DNA of 64,000 nt from positions 44,734-108,733 of the forward strand of contig JAJUJQ010000007.1 of assembly GCA_029265255.1 (NCBI GenBank). The letters run 5' to 3'. Shown here piece by piece: positions 19,765-33,368 of this stretch (position 1 is its first letter; the number at the start of each line of letters is the position of its first letter). This DNA comes from Spirochaetota bacterium (GTDB lineage: Bacteria > Spirochaetota > Spirochaetia > Treponematales > Rectinemataceae). The notes beneath the pieces are model-generated. The model made no database searches. It had not been told where the DNA came from and worked only from the letters and a program-made list of their open reading frames with translations. The position numbers were made by a program, and so were the translations under genes.

Positions 19765-19794
19765 AGAATACCTTTCTCTTCGGCATGATGTCAA
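19765..19794 (-). promoter_or_regulatory. rpsL promoter
   Basis: On the - strand: TTGACA (perfect -35), 18-nt spacer, TATTCT (4 of 6). It starts 30 bases after the rpoC stop and would give a leader of about 110 nt before rpsL. Confidence 0.6.
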
Positions 19795-19823
19795 GGTATT
19801 GACTCCCTTGACTGTTCCCCTGG

Positions 19824-24176
<4,353 letters not shown>

Positions 24177-24263
24177 GCTACCCCCTCGGGTATTCGGCAA
24201 CCTTGCTGCCGTAACGCTCTGCGGCTCCCGGCCGCAAAGTGCAATGCCGACGCCAGACTTCCG

Positions 24264-27200
24264 TCAGAAGGCGCCACTCTGCTTCCTTATAATATCGTCG
24301 TCACGCTCGGTGAGCGGAATCTGTTTCCCCTTGGAATCGTACACCTTGATGTCCAGGGCAAGGCCTCGCAGCTCCTGCACCATGACGTTGAAAGCCTCGG
24401 GAATGCCGGCAGCGGTGTGCGGTTCGCCCTTTACAATGGCCTCGTAAATCTTGGAGCGGCCGGTCATGTCGTCGGACTTGATGGTGAGCAGCTCCTGCAG
24501 TGTATTGGCAGCGCCATAGGCTTCGAGTGCCCACACCTCCATCTCACCAAGGCGCTGGCCGCCGAACTGCGCCTTTCCACCAAGCGGCTGCTGAGTAACG
24601 AGGGAGTAAGGACCGGTGGAACGCGCGTGCATCTTGTCGTCGACCAGGTGATGTAGCTTGAGGAAGTACACGACGCCAACAGTGATAGGATTCTTGAAGT
24701 ACTCCCCAGTCTTGCCGTCGCGGACCATCGTCTTGGATGTGACCGGCAGTCCCGCCTGGCGCAATTTCTCTTCGATCTGCTCCTGGGAAGGCGACTGGAA
24801 CACGTGGCAGGAATACCACTCGTTCAGGGTACTCGCCGCCCAACCAAGCTCGGTTTCCATGATCTGGCCGATATTCATGCGCGAAGGAACACCGAGCGGA
24901 TTCAGACAGATATCGAGCGGTGTGCCATCATCGAGATAAGGCATATCTTCGACGGGGAGCACGCGCGCGACAACACCTTTGTTGCCGTGGCGTCCCGCCA
25001 TCTTATCGCCTTCCTTGAGCTTGCGCTTTACCGCGACCAGTACTTTTACGGTCTCCTCGACACCAGGCGCGAGATCATCGTTGTTGGTGCGAGACATGCG
25101 CTGCACATCAATGACCGTGCCCTCGATGCCGTGCGGTACGCGGAGTGAAGAGTCGCGGACGTCCTTCGCCTTTTCACCGAAGATCGAGTTCAGCAGCTTA
25201 AATTCAGGCGTGGTTTCCGTATCGCTCTTGGGGGTGACCTTTCCTACCAGGATATCTCCGCTCTTGACCTTCGCGCCGATGCGGATAATGCCTTCGTCAT
25301 CGAGATTGTCGAGCATTTTCTCGCTGGTGTTGGGGATATCGCGCGTGATACGCTCAGGCCCCAACTTGGTGTCGCGGACTTCAAGAATGAATTCTTTAAT
25401 GTGGATCGAGGTGAAGAGATCGTCCTTAACCACGCGTTCCGAAATGAGAATCGCGTCTTCGTAGTTATACCCGTTCCAGGGAACAAAGCCGGCGAGGATA
25501 TTGCGGCCAAGCGCAAGCTCTCCCTGGCTGGTGGCAGGGCCATCCGCGATAACCTGGCCCTTCAGCACATGTTCGCCGCGCTTCACGATAGGCCGCTGGT
25601 TGAAGCAGGTATCCTGATTGGTCCGCTGATATTTGACCAGCACGTATTCGTCCATGTCGTCGGGCGATTCCTGCTTGTCAGGTCTGATGACAATCCTGTT
25701 CGCATCGACAAACTCGATGGTTCCGGTACGACGAGCCTTGACGAGGACGCCAGAGTCATACGCGGTCTTCCACTCCATGCCGGTCCCAATGCGCGGTGGT
25801 TCGGTAAAGACAAGCGGGACGGCCTGGCGCTGCATGTTCGATCCCATAAGCGCGCGGTTCGCGTCGTCATGCTCAAGGAAGGGAATCAGCGCGGCGGACA
25901 CGGAGATAATCTGCTTGGGAGACACATCCATGTACTGGATCTCGTCCGGGCGGCGCATGGTGTAATCGCCCTGATGTCGGCAGGAGACAGTCTGGTCGAG
26001 GAAACGCCCCTGCGCGTCGATGCGGGCCGACGCCTGCGCAATATAATACTTGTCCTCATCGATGGCGGAGAGATATTCGATCTCGTCCGTCACGACCCCG
26101 TTCACCACCTTGCGGTACGGTGTCTCGAGAAAGCCGTAATCGTTAATGGTGGTATAGGTGGCCAGAGAGACAATAAGACCGATATTCGGCCCTTCAGGCG
26201 TTTCGATGGGACACATGCGGCCGTAGTGGGTATAATGAACGTCGCGAACCTCGAAACCGGCACGGTCGCGATTGAGACCACCCGGGCCAAGAGCGTTGAG
26301 CCTCCGCTTGTGCGTGAGTTCCGCGAGCGGATTGACCTGATCCATGAACTGGGACAGCTGCGAGGTGCCAAAGAATTCCTTGATGGCCGCAACGATCGGC
26401 TTGATGGTAATGAGGTCTTGCGGCTTGGCGGTCTCAAGGTCCTTGCCGGTCATGCGATCCTTGGCGGTTCGCTCCATCCGGCTGAACGCCACCTTCATCA
26501 CGTTGGAGAGCAGTTCGCCCACCGCCCGCACGCGCCGGTTGCCGAGATGATCGATATCGTCGATATTCGCTTCGCCATAATAGACATTGATGAGATGCTT
26601 CATGGTCGCGATGATGTCATCCCGGGTAAGGGTTGTGGTTTTAATGTTGAAATCGAATTTCTTGTTGAGCTTGTAGCGACCGACGGTACCGAGGTCATAT
26701 TGGCGAGCGGTAAAGAACATGTTGTGCAGGTCGCGCTCGGCGTTTTCGAGAGAAATCGGCTCGCCCGGTCTGAGCACGGAATAGACGGCAGAGATAGCAT
26801 CTTCTTTGGTAGGCTCGTCCTGATCGGGAGTTTCCTTGACAAGCTTGACATCCTCGCGTTCGAAGCAGTTGAGAATCATCTCGTTGTGCAACGATTTCTC
26901 GTCTTCGAAATCAATGACATCCACTTGATCGATGCCCAGGTTGATGAGCTCGTCTATTTCGTGCAGGTGTATCTTGTCGCCGGCCCTGAAGAGGCGCTTC
27001 TTCTCACCATCGAGCTCGATATAGACGGGGCGTGCCAGAATTTTGCCGACTAGCGCGTCCTTCTCGGCCCCCTGTTCGACAAGCGTCACAGTCTTGATCG
27101 AGTAAAAGGCAGCGATAATCTCTTCGCGATTCTGATATCCAATGGCACGGAGGAAGGTGGTGCCGAGAATCTTGCGCTTGCGGTCGATTTTGGCATAGAT

Positions 27201-27758
27201 GAGTTCGTGCTTCTGGTCAATTTCGAATTCAAGCCAGCTGCCGCGGTAGGGGATAATGCGCGAGGAATAGACGCCTTTTTCATGGCTGAAAATGACGCCG
27301 GGGGAGCGGTGAATCTGCGAAACAATGACGCGCTCGGCTCCGTTGATGATGAAAGTACCACGGTCTGTCATGAGCGGAATGTCGCCGAGATAGATTTCCT
27401 TCTGGCGGATTTCACCGGTTTTTCTGAATACAAGGTTGATGACTGCCTTGAGAGGTACGGAATACGTAAGTCCCTTCTGCTTGCACTCGAGCTCCGAATA
27501 CTTGATGGATTTCTCGTCGAGCGAATAATGCTCGTATTCAATCACGAGATCTCCTGACGGGCTTTCGATCGGGAAGGTCGAGCGGAACACCTCCTCAAGT
27601 CCTTCTAAATCGAGCGGAAGCCCCTTGCGCAGCTTCTCACGCTGAAGAAAATGCTCGTAGGAAGACAGCTGGATATCGATGAGGTCCGGGATATCCATGA
27701 CATCCTTGTAGTCCTTACCGATATAAATACGCTTGATCTTCTGTTCGGTATATGCCAT
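24264..27758 (-). CDS. rpoB: RNA polymerase beta subunit
   Basis: 1164 residues, shorter than the E. coli 1342, lacking large insertions. The rifampicin region [20 protein letters not shown], then [13 protein letters not shown], has Asn488 where E. coli has Ser531. Asn there is associated with intrinsic rifampicin resistance in spirochaetes. Other motifs: [14 protein letters not shown], and near the end [24 protein letters not shown] precedes the ATG. It follows rplL across 215 bases holding two hairpins. Confidence 0.98.
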   Translation of the reverse strand: MAYTEQKIKRIYIGKDYKDVMDIPDLIDIQLSSYEHFLQREKLRKGLPLDLEGLEEVFRSTFPIESPSGDLVIEYEHYSLDEKSIKYSELECKQKGLTYSVPLKAVINLVFRKTGEIRQKEIYLGDIPLMTDRGTFIINGAERVIVSQIHRSPGVIFSHEKGVYSSRIIPYRGSWLEFEIDQKHELIYAKIDRKRKILGTTFLRAIGYQNREEIIAAFYSIKTVTLVEQGAEKDALVGKILARPVYIELDGEKKRLFRAGDKIHLHEIDELINLGIDQVDVIDFEDEKSLHNEMILNCFEREDVKLVKETPDQDEPTKEDAISAVYSVLRPGEPISLENAERDLHNMFFTARQYDLGTVGRYKLNKKFDFNIKTTTLTRDDIIATMKHLINVYYGEANIDDIDHLGNRRVRAVGELLSNVMKVAFSRMERTAKDRMTGKDLETAKPQDLITIKPIVAAIKEFFGTSQLSQFMDQVNPLAELTHKRRLNALGPGGLNRDRAGFEVRDVHYTHYGRMCPIETPEGPNIGLIVSLATYTTINDYGFLETPYRKVVNGVVTDEIEYLSAIDEDKYYIAQASARIDAQGRFLDQTVSCRHQGDYTMRRPDEIQYMDVSPKQIISVSAALIPFLEHDDANRALMGSNMQRQAVPLVFTEPPRIGTGMEWKTAYDSGVLVKARRTGTIEFVDANRIVIRPDKQESPDDMDEYVLVKYQRTNQDTCFNQRPIVKRGEHVLKGQVIADGPATSQGELALGRNILAGFVPWNGYNYEDAILISERVVKDDLFTSIHIKEFILEVRDTKLGPERITRDIPNTSEKMLDNLDDEGIIRIGAKVKSGDILVGKVTPKSDTETTPEFKLLNSIFGEKAKDVRDSSLRVPHGIEGTVIDVQRMSRTNNDDLAPGVEETVKVLVAVKRKLKEGDKMAGRHGNKGVVARVLPVEDMPYLDDGTPLDICLNPLGVPSRMNIGQIMETELGWAASTLNEWYSCHVFQSPSQEQIEEKLRQAGLPVTSKTMVRDGKTGEYFKNPITVGVVYFLKLHHLVDDKMHARSTGPYSLVTQQPLGGKAQFGGQRLGEMEVWALEAYGAANTLQELLTIKSDDMTGRSKIYEAIVKGEPHTAAGIPEAFNVMVQELRGLALDIKVYDSKGKQIPLTERDDDIIRKQSGAF

Positions 27759-27888
27759 CCGTTACCCCTCCAGGCGCGCGATCTGCGCGCGGGTCAACTG
27801 GTCCATGCGCCTCGCGCTTCTCGCGGCGGCGCCTCGTTCTTTTCCGTCATCAGGAGGCACCCGCCTTGCGAATGCATCCTGAAAACGG

Positions 27889-27918
27889 GGGGACTGTCCG
27901 ATTATCCCGGCAGTCCCC
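27889..27918 (-). terminator. Second attenuator-like hairpin between rplL and rpoB
   Basis: An 8-bp stem (GGGGACTG with CAGTCCCC), probably extended by an inner CCG/CGG pair. On the - strand CCGTTTTC follows. With the hairpin at 27934-27957 it resembles the partial terminator that lowers rpoBC expression relative to r-proteins in other bacteria. Confidence 0.6.
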
Positions 27919-27933
27919 TCCCTCATGAAGCAA

Positions 27934-27957
27934 AGGCGGCCCCGAATCAGGCCGCCT
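27934..27957 (-). terminator. First attenuator-like hairpin between rplL and rpoB
   Basis: An 8-bp perfect stem (AGGCGGCC with GGCCGCCT) and 8-nt loop, starting 16 bases after the rplL stop, followed by only TTTG on the - strand. It is probably a partial terminator or an RNA-processing site. Confidence 0.6.
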
Positions 27958-27973
27958 GTGATGGTCGCATCGA

Positions 27974-28363
27974 TTATTTTATTTCGACAGCGCCACCGGC
28001 AGCTTCGATCTGCTTCTTGACCTTCTCGGCCTCTTCCTTGGAGACATTCTCCTTGAGGGGCTTGTCGCCGGCTTCGACGAGGTCTTTGGCTTCCTTCAGG
28101 CCCAGGCCGGTGATCGCACGCACTTCCTTGATGATGGCGATCTTCTTGTCGGCGGGAACGTTGCCCTTGAGGATGACAGTAAACTCAGTCTTTTCCTCGA
28201 CAGGGGCAGCGGCGGCGCCGGCTGCAGGAGCGGCGGCAACAGCCACGGGCGCGGCTGCGGTAACGCCAAACTTCTCTTCCATCGCCTTGACGAGCTCGGA
28301 AATCTCGAGAACCGTCATGGAAGCGATCGCGTCGATGATCTGCTCTTTGGTCAGTGCTGCCAT
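27974..28363 (-). CDS. rplL: Ribosomal protein bL12 (L7/L12)
   Basis: 129 residues. It shows an N-terminal dimerisation domain, an Ala-rich hinge (residues about 40-60, [12 protein letters not shown]) and the factor-binding domain [20 protein letters not shown]. The start MAALTKEQ follows GGAG. It forms the stalk that recruits EF-Tu, EF-G and initiation factors. Confidence 0.98.
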   Translation of the reverse strand: MAALTKEQIIDAIASMTVLEISELVKAMEEKFGVTAAAPVAVAAAPAAGAAAAPVEEKTEFTVILKGNVPADKKIAIIKEVRAITGLGLKEAKDLVEAGDKPLKENVSKEEAEKVKKQIEAAGGAVEIK

Positions 28364-28468
28364 ATTATCTTCTCCTTCTTTCATGCTGGCCCGCCACCAA
28401 GGGCAGGCATTGTATTCTGTTCCGACAGGAACGGCAGCGTCCGAAGCCTGACGGAACTGCTTCCTGAA

Positions 28469-29017
28469 TCAGGCGCTTTCCTGGGCTTTCTTTTCCTCGA
28501 TCGCCTTGAGCACGCGCACCAGCTTGGTTGGAATCGCGTTGATGACATAGACGAGATTCTGAGCTGGCGCGTTCATCGCGGACATAAGCATCGCGATGAG
28601 CTGGCTGCGGCCGGGCAGCTTGCTGAACGCTTCGACCTGCGCGGCATCCATAAATTGGCGATCAACCATGGCACCCTTGATGACGAGCGCCGGGGTTTCC
28701 TTGGCGAACTCGAGGAGCACTTTTGCCACTTCGTTCGAATCGGCCTTGACGAAGGCGACAGCGGTGGGGCCGGCGAGAACCGGTGCCACGGCATGGGAAT
28801 ATCCCAGCTCATCAAAGGCGATCCGCGCGAAATTGTTCTTCACCACATGAAGCTCGGCGCCTTTCTCACGCAACAGGCGCCTGAGATTAGTGATCTGCTC
28901 CACGGTGAGGCCACGATACTCGGTAAAGATAAAGTCGCTCGATCCACCGATCATCTCCTTGAGCATCGTGATGGCTTCTATTTTTCTCGGCTGAAGTTTT
29001 GACGCTTTGATTGCCAT
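28469..29017 (-). CDS. rplJ: Ribosomal protein uL10
   Basis: 182 residues. FTEYRGLTVEQITNLRRLLR is the conserved N-terminal segment; the C-terminal helix anchors bL12 dimers. The ATG at 29017, after GAGGTG, lies only 4 bases past the rplA stop, so the separate uL10-regulated leader known from E. coli cannot be present at this point. Confidence 0.96.
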   Translation of the reverse strand: MAIKASKLQPRKIEAITMLKEMIGGSSDFIFTEYRGLTVEQITNLRRLLREKGAELHVVKNNFARIAFDELGYSHAVAPVLAGPTAVAFVKADSNEVAKVLLEFAKETPALVIKGAMVDRQFMDAAQVEAFSKLPGRSQLIAMLMSAMNAPAQNLVYVINAIPTKLVRVLKAIEEKKAQESA

Positions 29018-29021
29018 ACTC

Positions 29022-29708
29022 TCACCTCTTCTCCGTCTTGCCGACCGCGACTTTGACACTCGGCCCCATGGTCGGAGTCAGGTACACGGATATGATGAAA
29101 TCACCCTTGACGTCGGCAGGGCGCTTGCGCTGAACCTCTTCGAGAAGCGCATTCAGGTTCTCGGCGATCTTCTCGGGCTCCATGGAGACCTTGCCCACGG
29201 GAATATGGATGATGTTGGTCTTGTCGGTGCGGAACTCGGTCCGTCCTTTCTTGAGCTCGGCTAGGGAGGCAGCCAGGTCATTGGTGACGGTGCCGGTCTT
29301 GGGGTTGGGCATGAGACCGCGGCGACCCAGGATCATACCGAGTTTACCGACTTCCTTCATCATGTCGGGGGTCGCGACCGCGATATCAAAATCGAGCCAG
29401 CCACCTTTGATCTTTTCGATCAGTTCAACGTCGCCTGCGTAAGTAGCCCCCGCGTCCAGCGCTTCCTTGACCCGGTCAGGGCGGCAGAACACGAGCACGC
29501 GCTTCTCTCCTCGGAATTGATGCGGCAGCACGACAGTATCGCGTACCGACTGGCTTTTCTTGAGATTGAGCCGTATATGCGCCTCGACTGTTTCGTCGAA
29601 TTTGGCAGTCTTGAGCTCCCTAACGAGCGTGCACGCAGCGGCAATTTCATACGCCTGGGTGCGTTCGACTTTCTTTGACGCCTCGATATATTTTTTGCCG
29701 TGTTTCAT
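29022..29708 (-). CDS. rplA: Ribosomal protein uL1
   Basis: 228 residues, starting MKHGKKYIEASK. It contains GRRGLMPNPKTGTVT, the uL1 signature. It binds the mobile L1 stalk of 23S rRNA and represses the L11 operon in other bacteria. A hairpin that could be its mRNA target is upstream of rplK. One base separates it from rplK. Confidence 0.97.
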   Translation of the reverse strand: MKHGKKYIEASKKVERTQAYEIAAACTLVRELKTAKFDETVEAHIRLNLKKSQSVRDTVVLPHQFRGEKRVLVFCRPDRVKEALDAGATYAGDVELIEKIKGGWLDFDIAVATPDMMKEVGKLGMILGRRGLMPNPKTGTVTNDLAASLAELKKGRTEFRTDKTNIIHIPVGKVSMEPEKIAENLNALLEEVQRKRPADVKGDFIISVYLTPTMGPSVKVAVGKTEKR

Positions 29709-29709
29709 G

Positions 29710-30141
29710 TCACCACTCCACTTCAACGCCCATCGAGCGGGCAGTACCTGCAATGATGCGCTTCGCAGCCTCGAGGTCGTTCGCGTTGAGATCGGGCATT
29801 TTCAGTTTGGCGATCTCTTCCAGTTTAGCCTTCTGGAGCTTGGCAACCTTGTTCTTCTGAGGAATCGACGAACCCTTCTCAATGCCGCACGCCTTTTTGA
29901 TGAGGACACTGGCGGGAGGAGTCTTCAGGACAAAGGTGAAGGTCTTGTCCTGATAGATGGTGATGATCGCCGGAATGACGAGGCCGGGCTCCATGTTTTT
30001 CGTGCGCTCATTGAACTGCTGGCAGAACATGGGCGCCGAAACGCCATGAGGACCCAATGCGGGTCCTACAGGAGGAGCTGGCGTCGCTTTGCCGGCGGGG
30101 CACTGCAATTTTACGATTGCAGTAATCTTTTTCTTGGCCAT
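29710..30141 (-). CDS. rplK: Ribosomal protein uL11
   Basis: 143 residues, starting [20 protein letters not shown] with [12 protein letters not shown], typical of uL11, which sits at the GTPase-associated centre. AAAGGAG precedes the ATG. It is the first gene after a 176-base structured leader following nusG. Confidence 0.97.
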   Translation of the reverse strand: MAKKKITAIVKLQCPAGKATPAPPVGPALGPHGVSAPMFCQQFNERTKNMEPGLVIPAIITIYQDKTFTFVLKTPPASVLIKKACGIEKGSSIPQKNKVAKLQKAKLEEIAKLKMPDLNANDLEAAKRIIAGTARSMGVEVEW

Positions 30142-30183
30142 AGCCGTTCTCCTTTCGTGGTGTACCCGTACGCTCATGCGAAC

Positions 30184-30218
30184 GGGATAGCGTTTCCGTC
30201 ACTGCGGAAACTCCCATC
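30184..30218 (-). promoter_or_regulatory. Candidate uL1 mRNA-binding hairpin in the rplK leader
   Basis: On the - strand a 6-bp stem (TTTCCG with CGGAAA, loop CAGTGA) is topped on an asymmetric internal loop (GA-rich against GCTA) and closed by GGGA with TCCC. It begins with GATGGGAG. Two stems around an asymmetric loop is the general plan of uL1 sites in 23S rRNA and L11-operon leaders. The identification is inference. Confidence 0.45.
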
Positions 30219-30252
30219 TTTGGAGCTTGAAAACCCCTTATCTGAGAAGCAT

Positions 30253-30272
30253 GCCGGCCATAAAAGCCCGGC
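30253..30272 (-). promoter_or_regulatory. Stem-loop in the nusG-rplK spacer
   Basis: A 5-bp stem (GCCGG with CCGGC) with an AT-rich loop, in the leader upstream of rplK. A second imperfect hairpin lies at 30295-30313, just past the nusG stop. Neither has a T-run, so they are not obvious terminators. Confidence 0.35.
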
Positions 30273-30317
30273 GTGCTGCTGTACAAAGATCACTGCGCCC
30301 CTCGGAGAGGCGCTTAC

Positions 30318-30875
30318 TTATATCTTTTCGACCTGTGTCATGTCGACTTCGACTGGCGTAGAGCGGCCGAAAATCTGAACGCTTACTTTGAGCTTGTTCT
30401 TCTCGGTGTTGATCTCGTCAATAACACCGGAGAAGGATTCGAACGGGCCTTCGGTGATTTTTACCTGGTCACCAACGCTGAAGGTCTGGCGGAACCGGAT
30501 CGGGCGCTCGCCCTTAAGTTCGCCGGTTCGCTGCAAAATGCGCTTCACCTCATCCATGGTAATAGGCATTGGTTTGGAATTTGACGAGGACCCGACGAAC
30601 CCGGTAACGCCGTTGATATTGCGAATGACCGCGCAGGTCGTCTTCCAATTGTTTTCAGGCAGGTCCATTTCGACAAGAATATAGCCCGGAAGGATCTTGC
30701 GCGAGACATTGCGCTTGCGGCCGTCTTTGACTTCGGACACTTCTTCGGTAGGCACCTTCACATCGGTTACGATTTCGCGGGAAAGCTCGCCGGAATCAAT
30801 GAGCATGCGGACAGTCTTCTCAATCTTGTTTTCATAACCAGAGTAGACGTGAAGTATGTACCAGGCTTTTGCCAT
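30318..30875 (-). CDS. nusG: Transcription antitermination/pausing factor NusG
   Basis: 185 residues. The NGN domain starts WYILHVYSGYENKIEKTV and contains PGYILVEMDL; the C-terminal KOW domain is VGDQVKITEGPFESFSGVID. It links RNA polymerase to uS10 or Rho. It lies 12 bases after secE. Confidence 0.97.
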   Translation of the reverse strand: MAKAWYILHVYSGYENKIEKTVRMLIDSGELSREIVTDVKVPTEEVSEVKDGRKRNVSRKILPGYILVEMDLPENNWKTTCAVIRNINGVTGFVGSSSNSKPMPITMDEVKRILQRTGELKGERPIRFRQTFSVGDQVKITEGPFESFSGVIDEINTEKNKLKVSVQIFGRSTPVEVDMTQVEKI

Positions 30876-30887
30876 TCCTTTACTGCC

Positions 30888-31070
30888 TTATCTGAAAACG
30901 ACCTCGATTCCCAGCACCAGCAGGAAATCGATTAGGCCAAGCACAAGTGCCACCGCGACGGTCGAGATGACCACAATCTTGGTTGAGGCAACAACATCCT
31001 CTTTCGACGGCCATACTACCTTGGAAAGCTCTGCATAGCTGTCTTTGAAGAACTGGATGATCTTCTTCAT
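30888..31070 (-). CDS. secE: Protein translocase subunit SecE
   Basis: 60 residues, the short one-helix type. It has the amphipathic segment FFKDSYAELSKVVWPSKEDV followed by one membrane helix (VVISTVAVALVLGLIDFLLV). It clamps the two halves of SecY. It sits between tRNA-Trp and nusG. Confidence 0.95.
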   Translation of the reverse strand: MKKIIQFFKDSYAELSKVVWPSKEDVVASTKIVVISTVAVALVLGLIDFLLVLGIEVVFR

Positions 31071-31141
31071 GGCGGCTCCTTGGACCCTTTATGTCTGCAC
31101 GGCACCACAGCGTATCCGCCGCGCCCTGCGCCCTTTTCTAT

Positions 31142-31214
31142 CAGGCCAGGTAGGACTCGAACCCACAACATCCGGTTTTGGAGACCGGCGCTCTACCATT
31201 AGAGCTACTGGCCT
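31142..31214 (-). tRNA. tRNA-Trp (CCA anticodon)
   Basis: Read on the - strand, a 7-bp acceptor stem (AGGCCAG with CTGGCCT), a normal D arm, anticodon CCA at 31179-31181, and T arm GGGTTCGAGTCC. Discriminator base G; the 3' CCA is not encoded. Co-transcribed between rpmG and secE, an arrangement seen in many bacteria. Confidence 0.95.
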
Positions 31215-31221
31215 AAACGTG

Positions 31222-31398
31222 TTACTTTACCTTCGTTTCCCGGTGCAGGGTATGCTTACGGTCCCACTTGCAGTACTTCATGAGCTCGAGCTTTTCCTGC
31301 ATAGTCTTGCGGTTCTTCTTGGTGGTATAGTTGCGGCGCTTGCACTCGGTGCACTGTAGCGCAATGATTTCGACATTCTGCTTTTTCTTGGATGCCAT
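31222..31398 (-). CDS. rpmG: Ribosomal protein bL33 with a missing fourth cysteine
   Basis: 58 residues with the C+ type motif C16-x2-C19 (CTEC) and [10 protein letters not shown], but the second pair reads YCKWDRKH, with Asp46 in place of the last zinc Cys. Zinc binding may use Asp46 or His49, or may be weakened. The start follows AGGGAG. It lies between tRNA-Thr and tRNA-Trp. Confidence 0.95.
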   Translation of the reverse strand: MASKKKQNVEIIALQCTECKRRNYTTKKNRKTMQEKLELMKYCKWDRKHTLHRETKVK

Positions 31399-31463
31399 AG
31401 CTCCCTGTCCTTTTTCGCGGCGTACCCAACCCTGATCGCCGGGATGAAATCTGCTAGAATTCC

Positions 31464-31536
31464 AGCCCCCGAACGGAATCGAACCGTTGACCTTATCCTT
31501 ACCATGGATATGCTCTGCCAACTGAGCTACAGGGGC
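31464..31536 (-). tRNA. tRNA-Thr (GGT anticodon)
   Basis: Read on the - strand: acceptor stem GCCCCTG with CGGGGGC (one T-G pair), D arm GTAGCTCAGTTGG, anticodon loop ATGGTAA giving anticodon GGT, and T arm GGTTCGATTCC. CCA is not encoded. First product of the long ribosomal block. Confidence 0.95.
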
Positions 31537-31554
31537 GCGAAATAAAGCGTTGCG

Positions 31555-31583
31555 AATATATCACTGGCATGGGGATGTGTCAA
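31555..31583 (-). promoter_or_regulatory. Main promoter of the tRNA-Thr/rpmG/secE/nusG unit
   Basis: On the - strand: TTGACA (perfect), 17-nt spacer, TATATT (5 of 6). The predicted start is about 10 nt before the mature 5' end of tRNA-Thr. The best promoter in the window. Confidence 0.88.
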
Positions 31584-31679
31584 TATCCAGCCCACAGTTT
31601 CCAGGGAGCGCAGTAGACTCGCAACCAGACCACCGGAGTATCGCACAATCCAGCTGTTCTGTAAACCAGGCGCGAATGC

Positions 31680-33275
31680 TTAACGCTTCTTGCGTGCTTT
31701 GCGGCTGAATGCCGAGAAGATGGTTTTCGACACCTGATCCTTTGTCAGGACCAGGAGTCCGATCCCAACTGCCGCGAATGCAAGCGAGGCCCCTATAAAC
31801 GGAACACCTTCAGAAACCAGCCGACCAACCCCTTCACGACGCTGCCCGATTAAGGACGCAAGTGCCTGATCGGCCAGCCGCGCCGGAACGACCGCCACCA
31901 ACGAAAACAGCAGCACTTTCACAAGGTATCGGAAAACCGCCCCGAGTTCATCCCTTGTGCCCTCAATATTGCGCCGCACGAGCGCCAGAAGCAGCAAGGC
32001 TGTGTTGACCGCGCTCGAAAACGACAACGCGAAGGCGATGCCCGGCCCCTGGAATCTGAACGCGAGCAGCAATACAAGAATCACATTGACACCGAAACTC
32101 GTGATGCCGGCGAAGGTAGGCGTTTTTGTATCGCTTCGCGCGTAGAAGGCAGGGGCCAATACCCGATTCATCGCAATGAACACAAGGCCCGTCTGGTGCC
32201 AGAAAAAAGCGCCCGCGGTGAGACGCACCGATTCCACAGTGAAATCGCCGGTCCGGAAGAGCAGTGCCACGATTCGTTCCGGCAGCACCATTGAGAAGAT
32301 CGCGACCGGCACCGTGAGGAGCAGCAGGGACCGCATAGTGCTGCCAAGTGTAGAAGAATACTCTCGCCAGGCGCCAGACCGCGCCGCGTCCGCCAGGCGA
32401 GGAAGTAGCACCGTTCCAGCCGATACCGCAAAAATGCCCAGCATAAGTTCCTGAAGCCTGAGCGAATACTGAAGACTCGACGCAACACCAAGACCGGCCC
32501 GTGACGCGTAGGCGGTGCTGACAAGGTCGTTTACCTGGTAGGCCGCCATGCCCAGTATCGTCGGACCAATGAGCGCGAAAACTCTGCGCATGCCGGGATT
32601 GACGAATGCCCGGAGCGGATTCATGAAACCAAAGCGTATGCCTATCCTCAAGACCGCCGGCAATTGCACAAGCGCCTGCAAAAGCCCGCCAGCGACCACT
32701 CCCACCGCCATCGCCCGCGCCGGATTGCCAAGGCGGCTGCCTATCAGCCAGGGAACGATGATAAAGCACAGGTTGAATAGTATGGGAGCAAGACCTGAAG
32801 GCCCGAATATTTCATGCGAATTCAGAATGCCCTGAAGAAGCGCCGCGAAAGAGACAAGCGCCAGAAAGGGAAACATGATGCGCGTCAGCAGGGTGGTTTC
32901 TACCGGTTCGGAACCAAAGAGACGGACGATCCACGGAGTCAAGGCAATACCAAGGGCAACAGCGGATGTCACACAGATTGTCAGAACGGTGAGGCTCGCC
33001 GAGAGAAATTCGCGTGTCCTGGCATCGTCTCCGGCGTGCAGATAGCCTTTGTAGGTAGGAATGAACGCGACAGTGACCGAGCCCTCCGCAAAAAGGCGCC
33101 GCGTAAAATTCGGAATGATGAAGGAAACGGTGAACGCGTCGGAATAGACGCCGGTGCCCAGGAAGCGAGCCTTGGTCATCTCGCGGATGAGACCGAGCAC
33201 GCGGGACACCATGGTCAATAGTGACAGCAGCCCTGCGCTGCGAATCATGCGTGTGGACTTCTCGTGCTGCTCCAT
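31680..33275 (-). CDS. murJ: Lipid II flippase MurJ
   Basis: 531 residues, multi-spanning (about 14 helices). The MviN/MurJ signatures GLIREMTKARFLGTG, SDAFTVSFIIPNFTRRLFAEG and the AFIPTY motif are clear. It moves the lipid-linked peptidoglycan precursor across the inner membrane. The ATG has no Shine-Dalgarno site; a -10-like TAATCT ends 7 nt before it, so the mRNA may be leaderless. Divergent from the HAD gene. Confidence 0.95.
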   Translation of the reverse strand: MEQHEKSTRMIRSAGLLSLLTMVSRVLGLIREMTKARFLGTGVYSDAFTVSFIIPNFTRRLFAEGSVTVAFIPTYKGYLHAGDDARTREFLSASLTVLTICVTSAVALGIALTPWIVRLFGSEPVETTLLTRIMFPFLALVSFAALLQGILNSHEIFGPSGLAPILFNLCFIIVPWLIGSRLGNPARAMAVGVVAGGLLQALVQLPAVLRIGIRFGFMNPLRAFVNPGMRRVFALIGPTILGMAAYQVNDLVSTAYASRAGLGVASSLQYSLRLQELMLGIFAVSAGTVLLPRLADAARSGAWREYSSTLGSTMRSLLLLTVPVAIFSMVLPERIVALLFRTGDFTVESVRLTAGAFFWHQTGLVFIAMNRVLAPAFYARSDTKTPTFAGITSFGVNVILVLLLAFRFQGPGIAFALSFSSAVNTALLLLALVRRNIEGTRDELGAVFRYLVKVLLFSLVAVVPARLADQALASLIGQRREGVGRLVSEGVPFIGASLAFAAVGIGLLVLTKDQVSKTIFSAFSRKARKKR

Positions 33276-33282
33276 CGCTGCC

Positions 33283-33311
33283 AGATTACTTCAGGACTGC
33301 GCGAAGGTGAA
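33283..33311 (-). promoter_or_regulatory. Predicted leaderless promoter of murJ
   Basis: On the - strand: TTCACC, 17-nt spacer, TAATCT (3 of 6, so weak), then exactly 7 nt to the ATG. No ribosome-binding site is present. Confidence 0.4.
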
Positions 33312-33331
33312 GTAGTCGTGCCTCGAAGCAC

Positions 33332-33361
33332 TTCACGCATGCCTTCCGTTCCGGATATAAC
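33332..33361 (+). promoter_or_regulatory. Predicted leaderless promoter of the HAD gene
   Basis: TTCACG, 18-nt spacer, TATAAC (5 of 6), then 7 nt to the ATG at 33369. No Shine-Dalgarno-like sequence lies between. Confidence 0.55.
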
Positions 33362-33368
33362 CTCACCC

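Noticed and set aside
19691..19794. Short reading frame (MPKRKVFYTAAK...) before rpsL as a leader peptide
   Set aside because: Its start lies in the promoter spacer and no ribosome-binding site precedes it; it would not be transcribed from that promoter.
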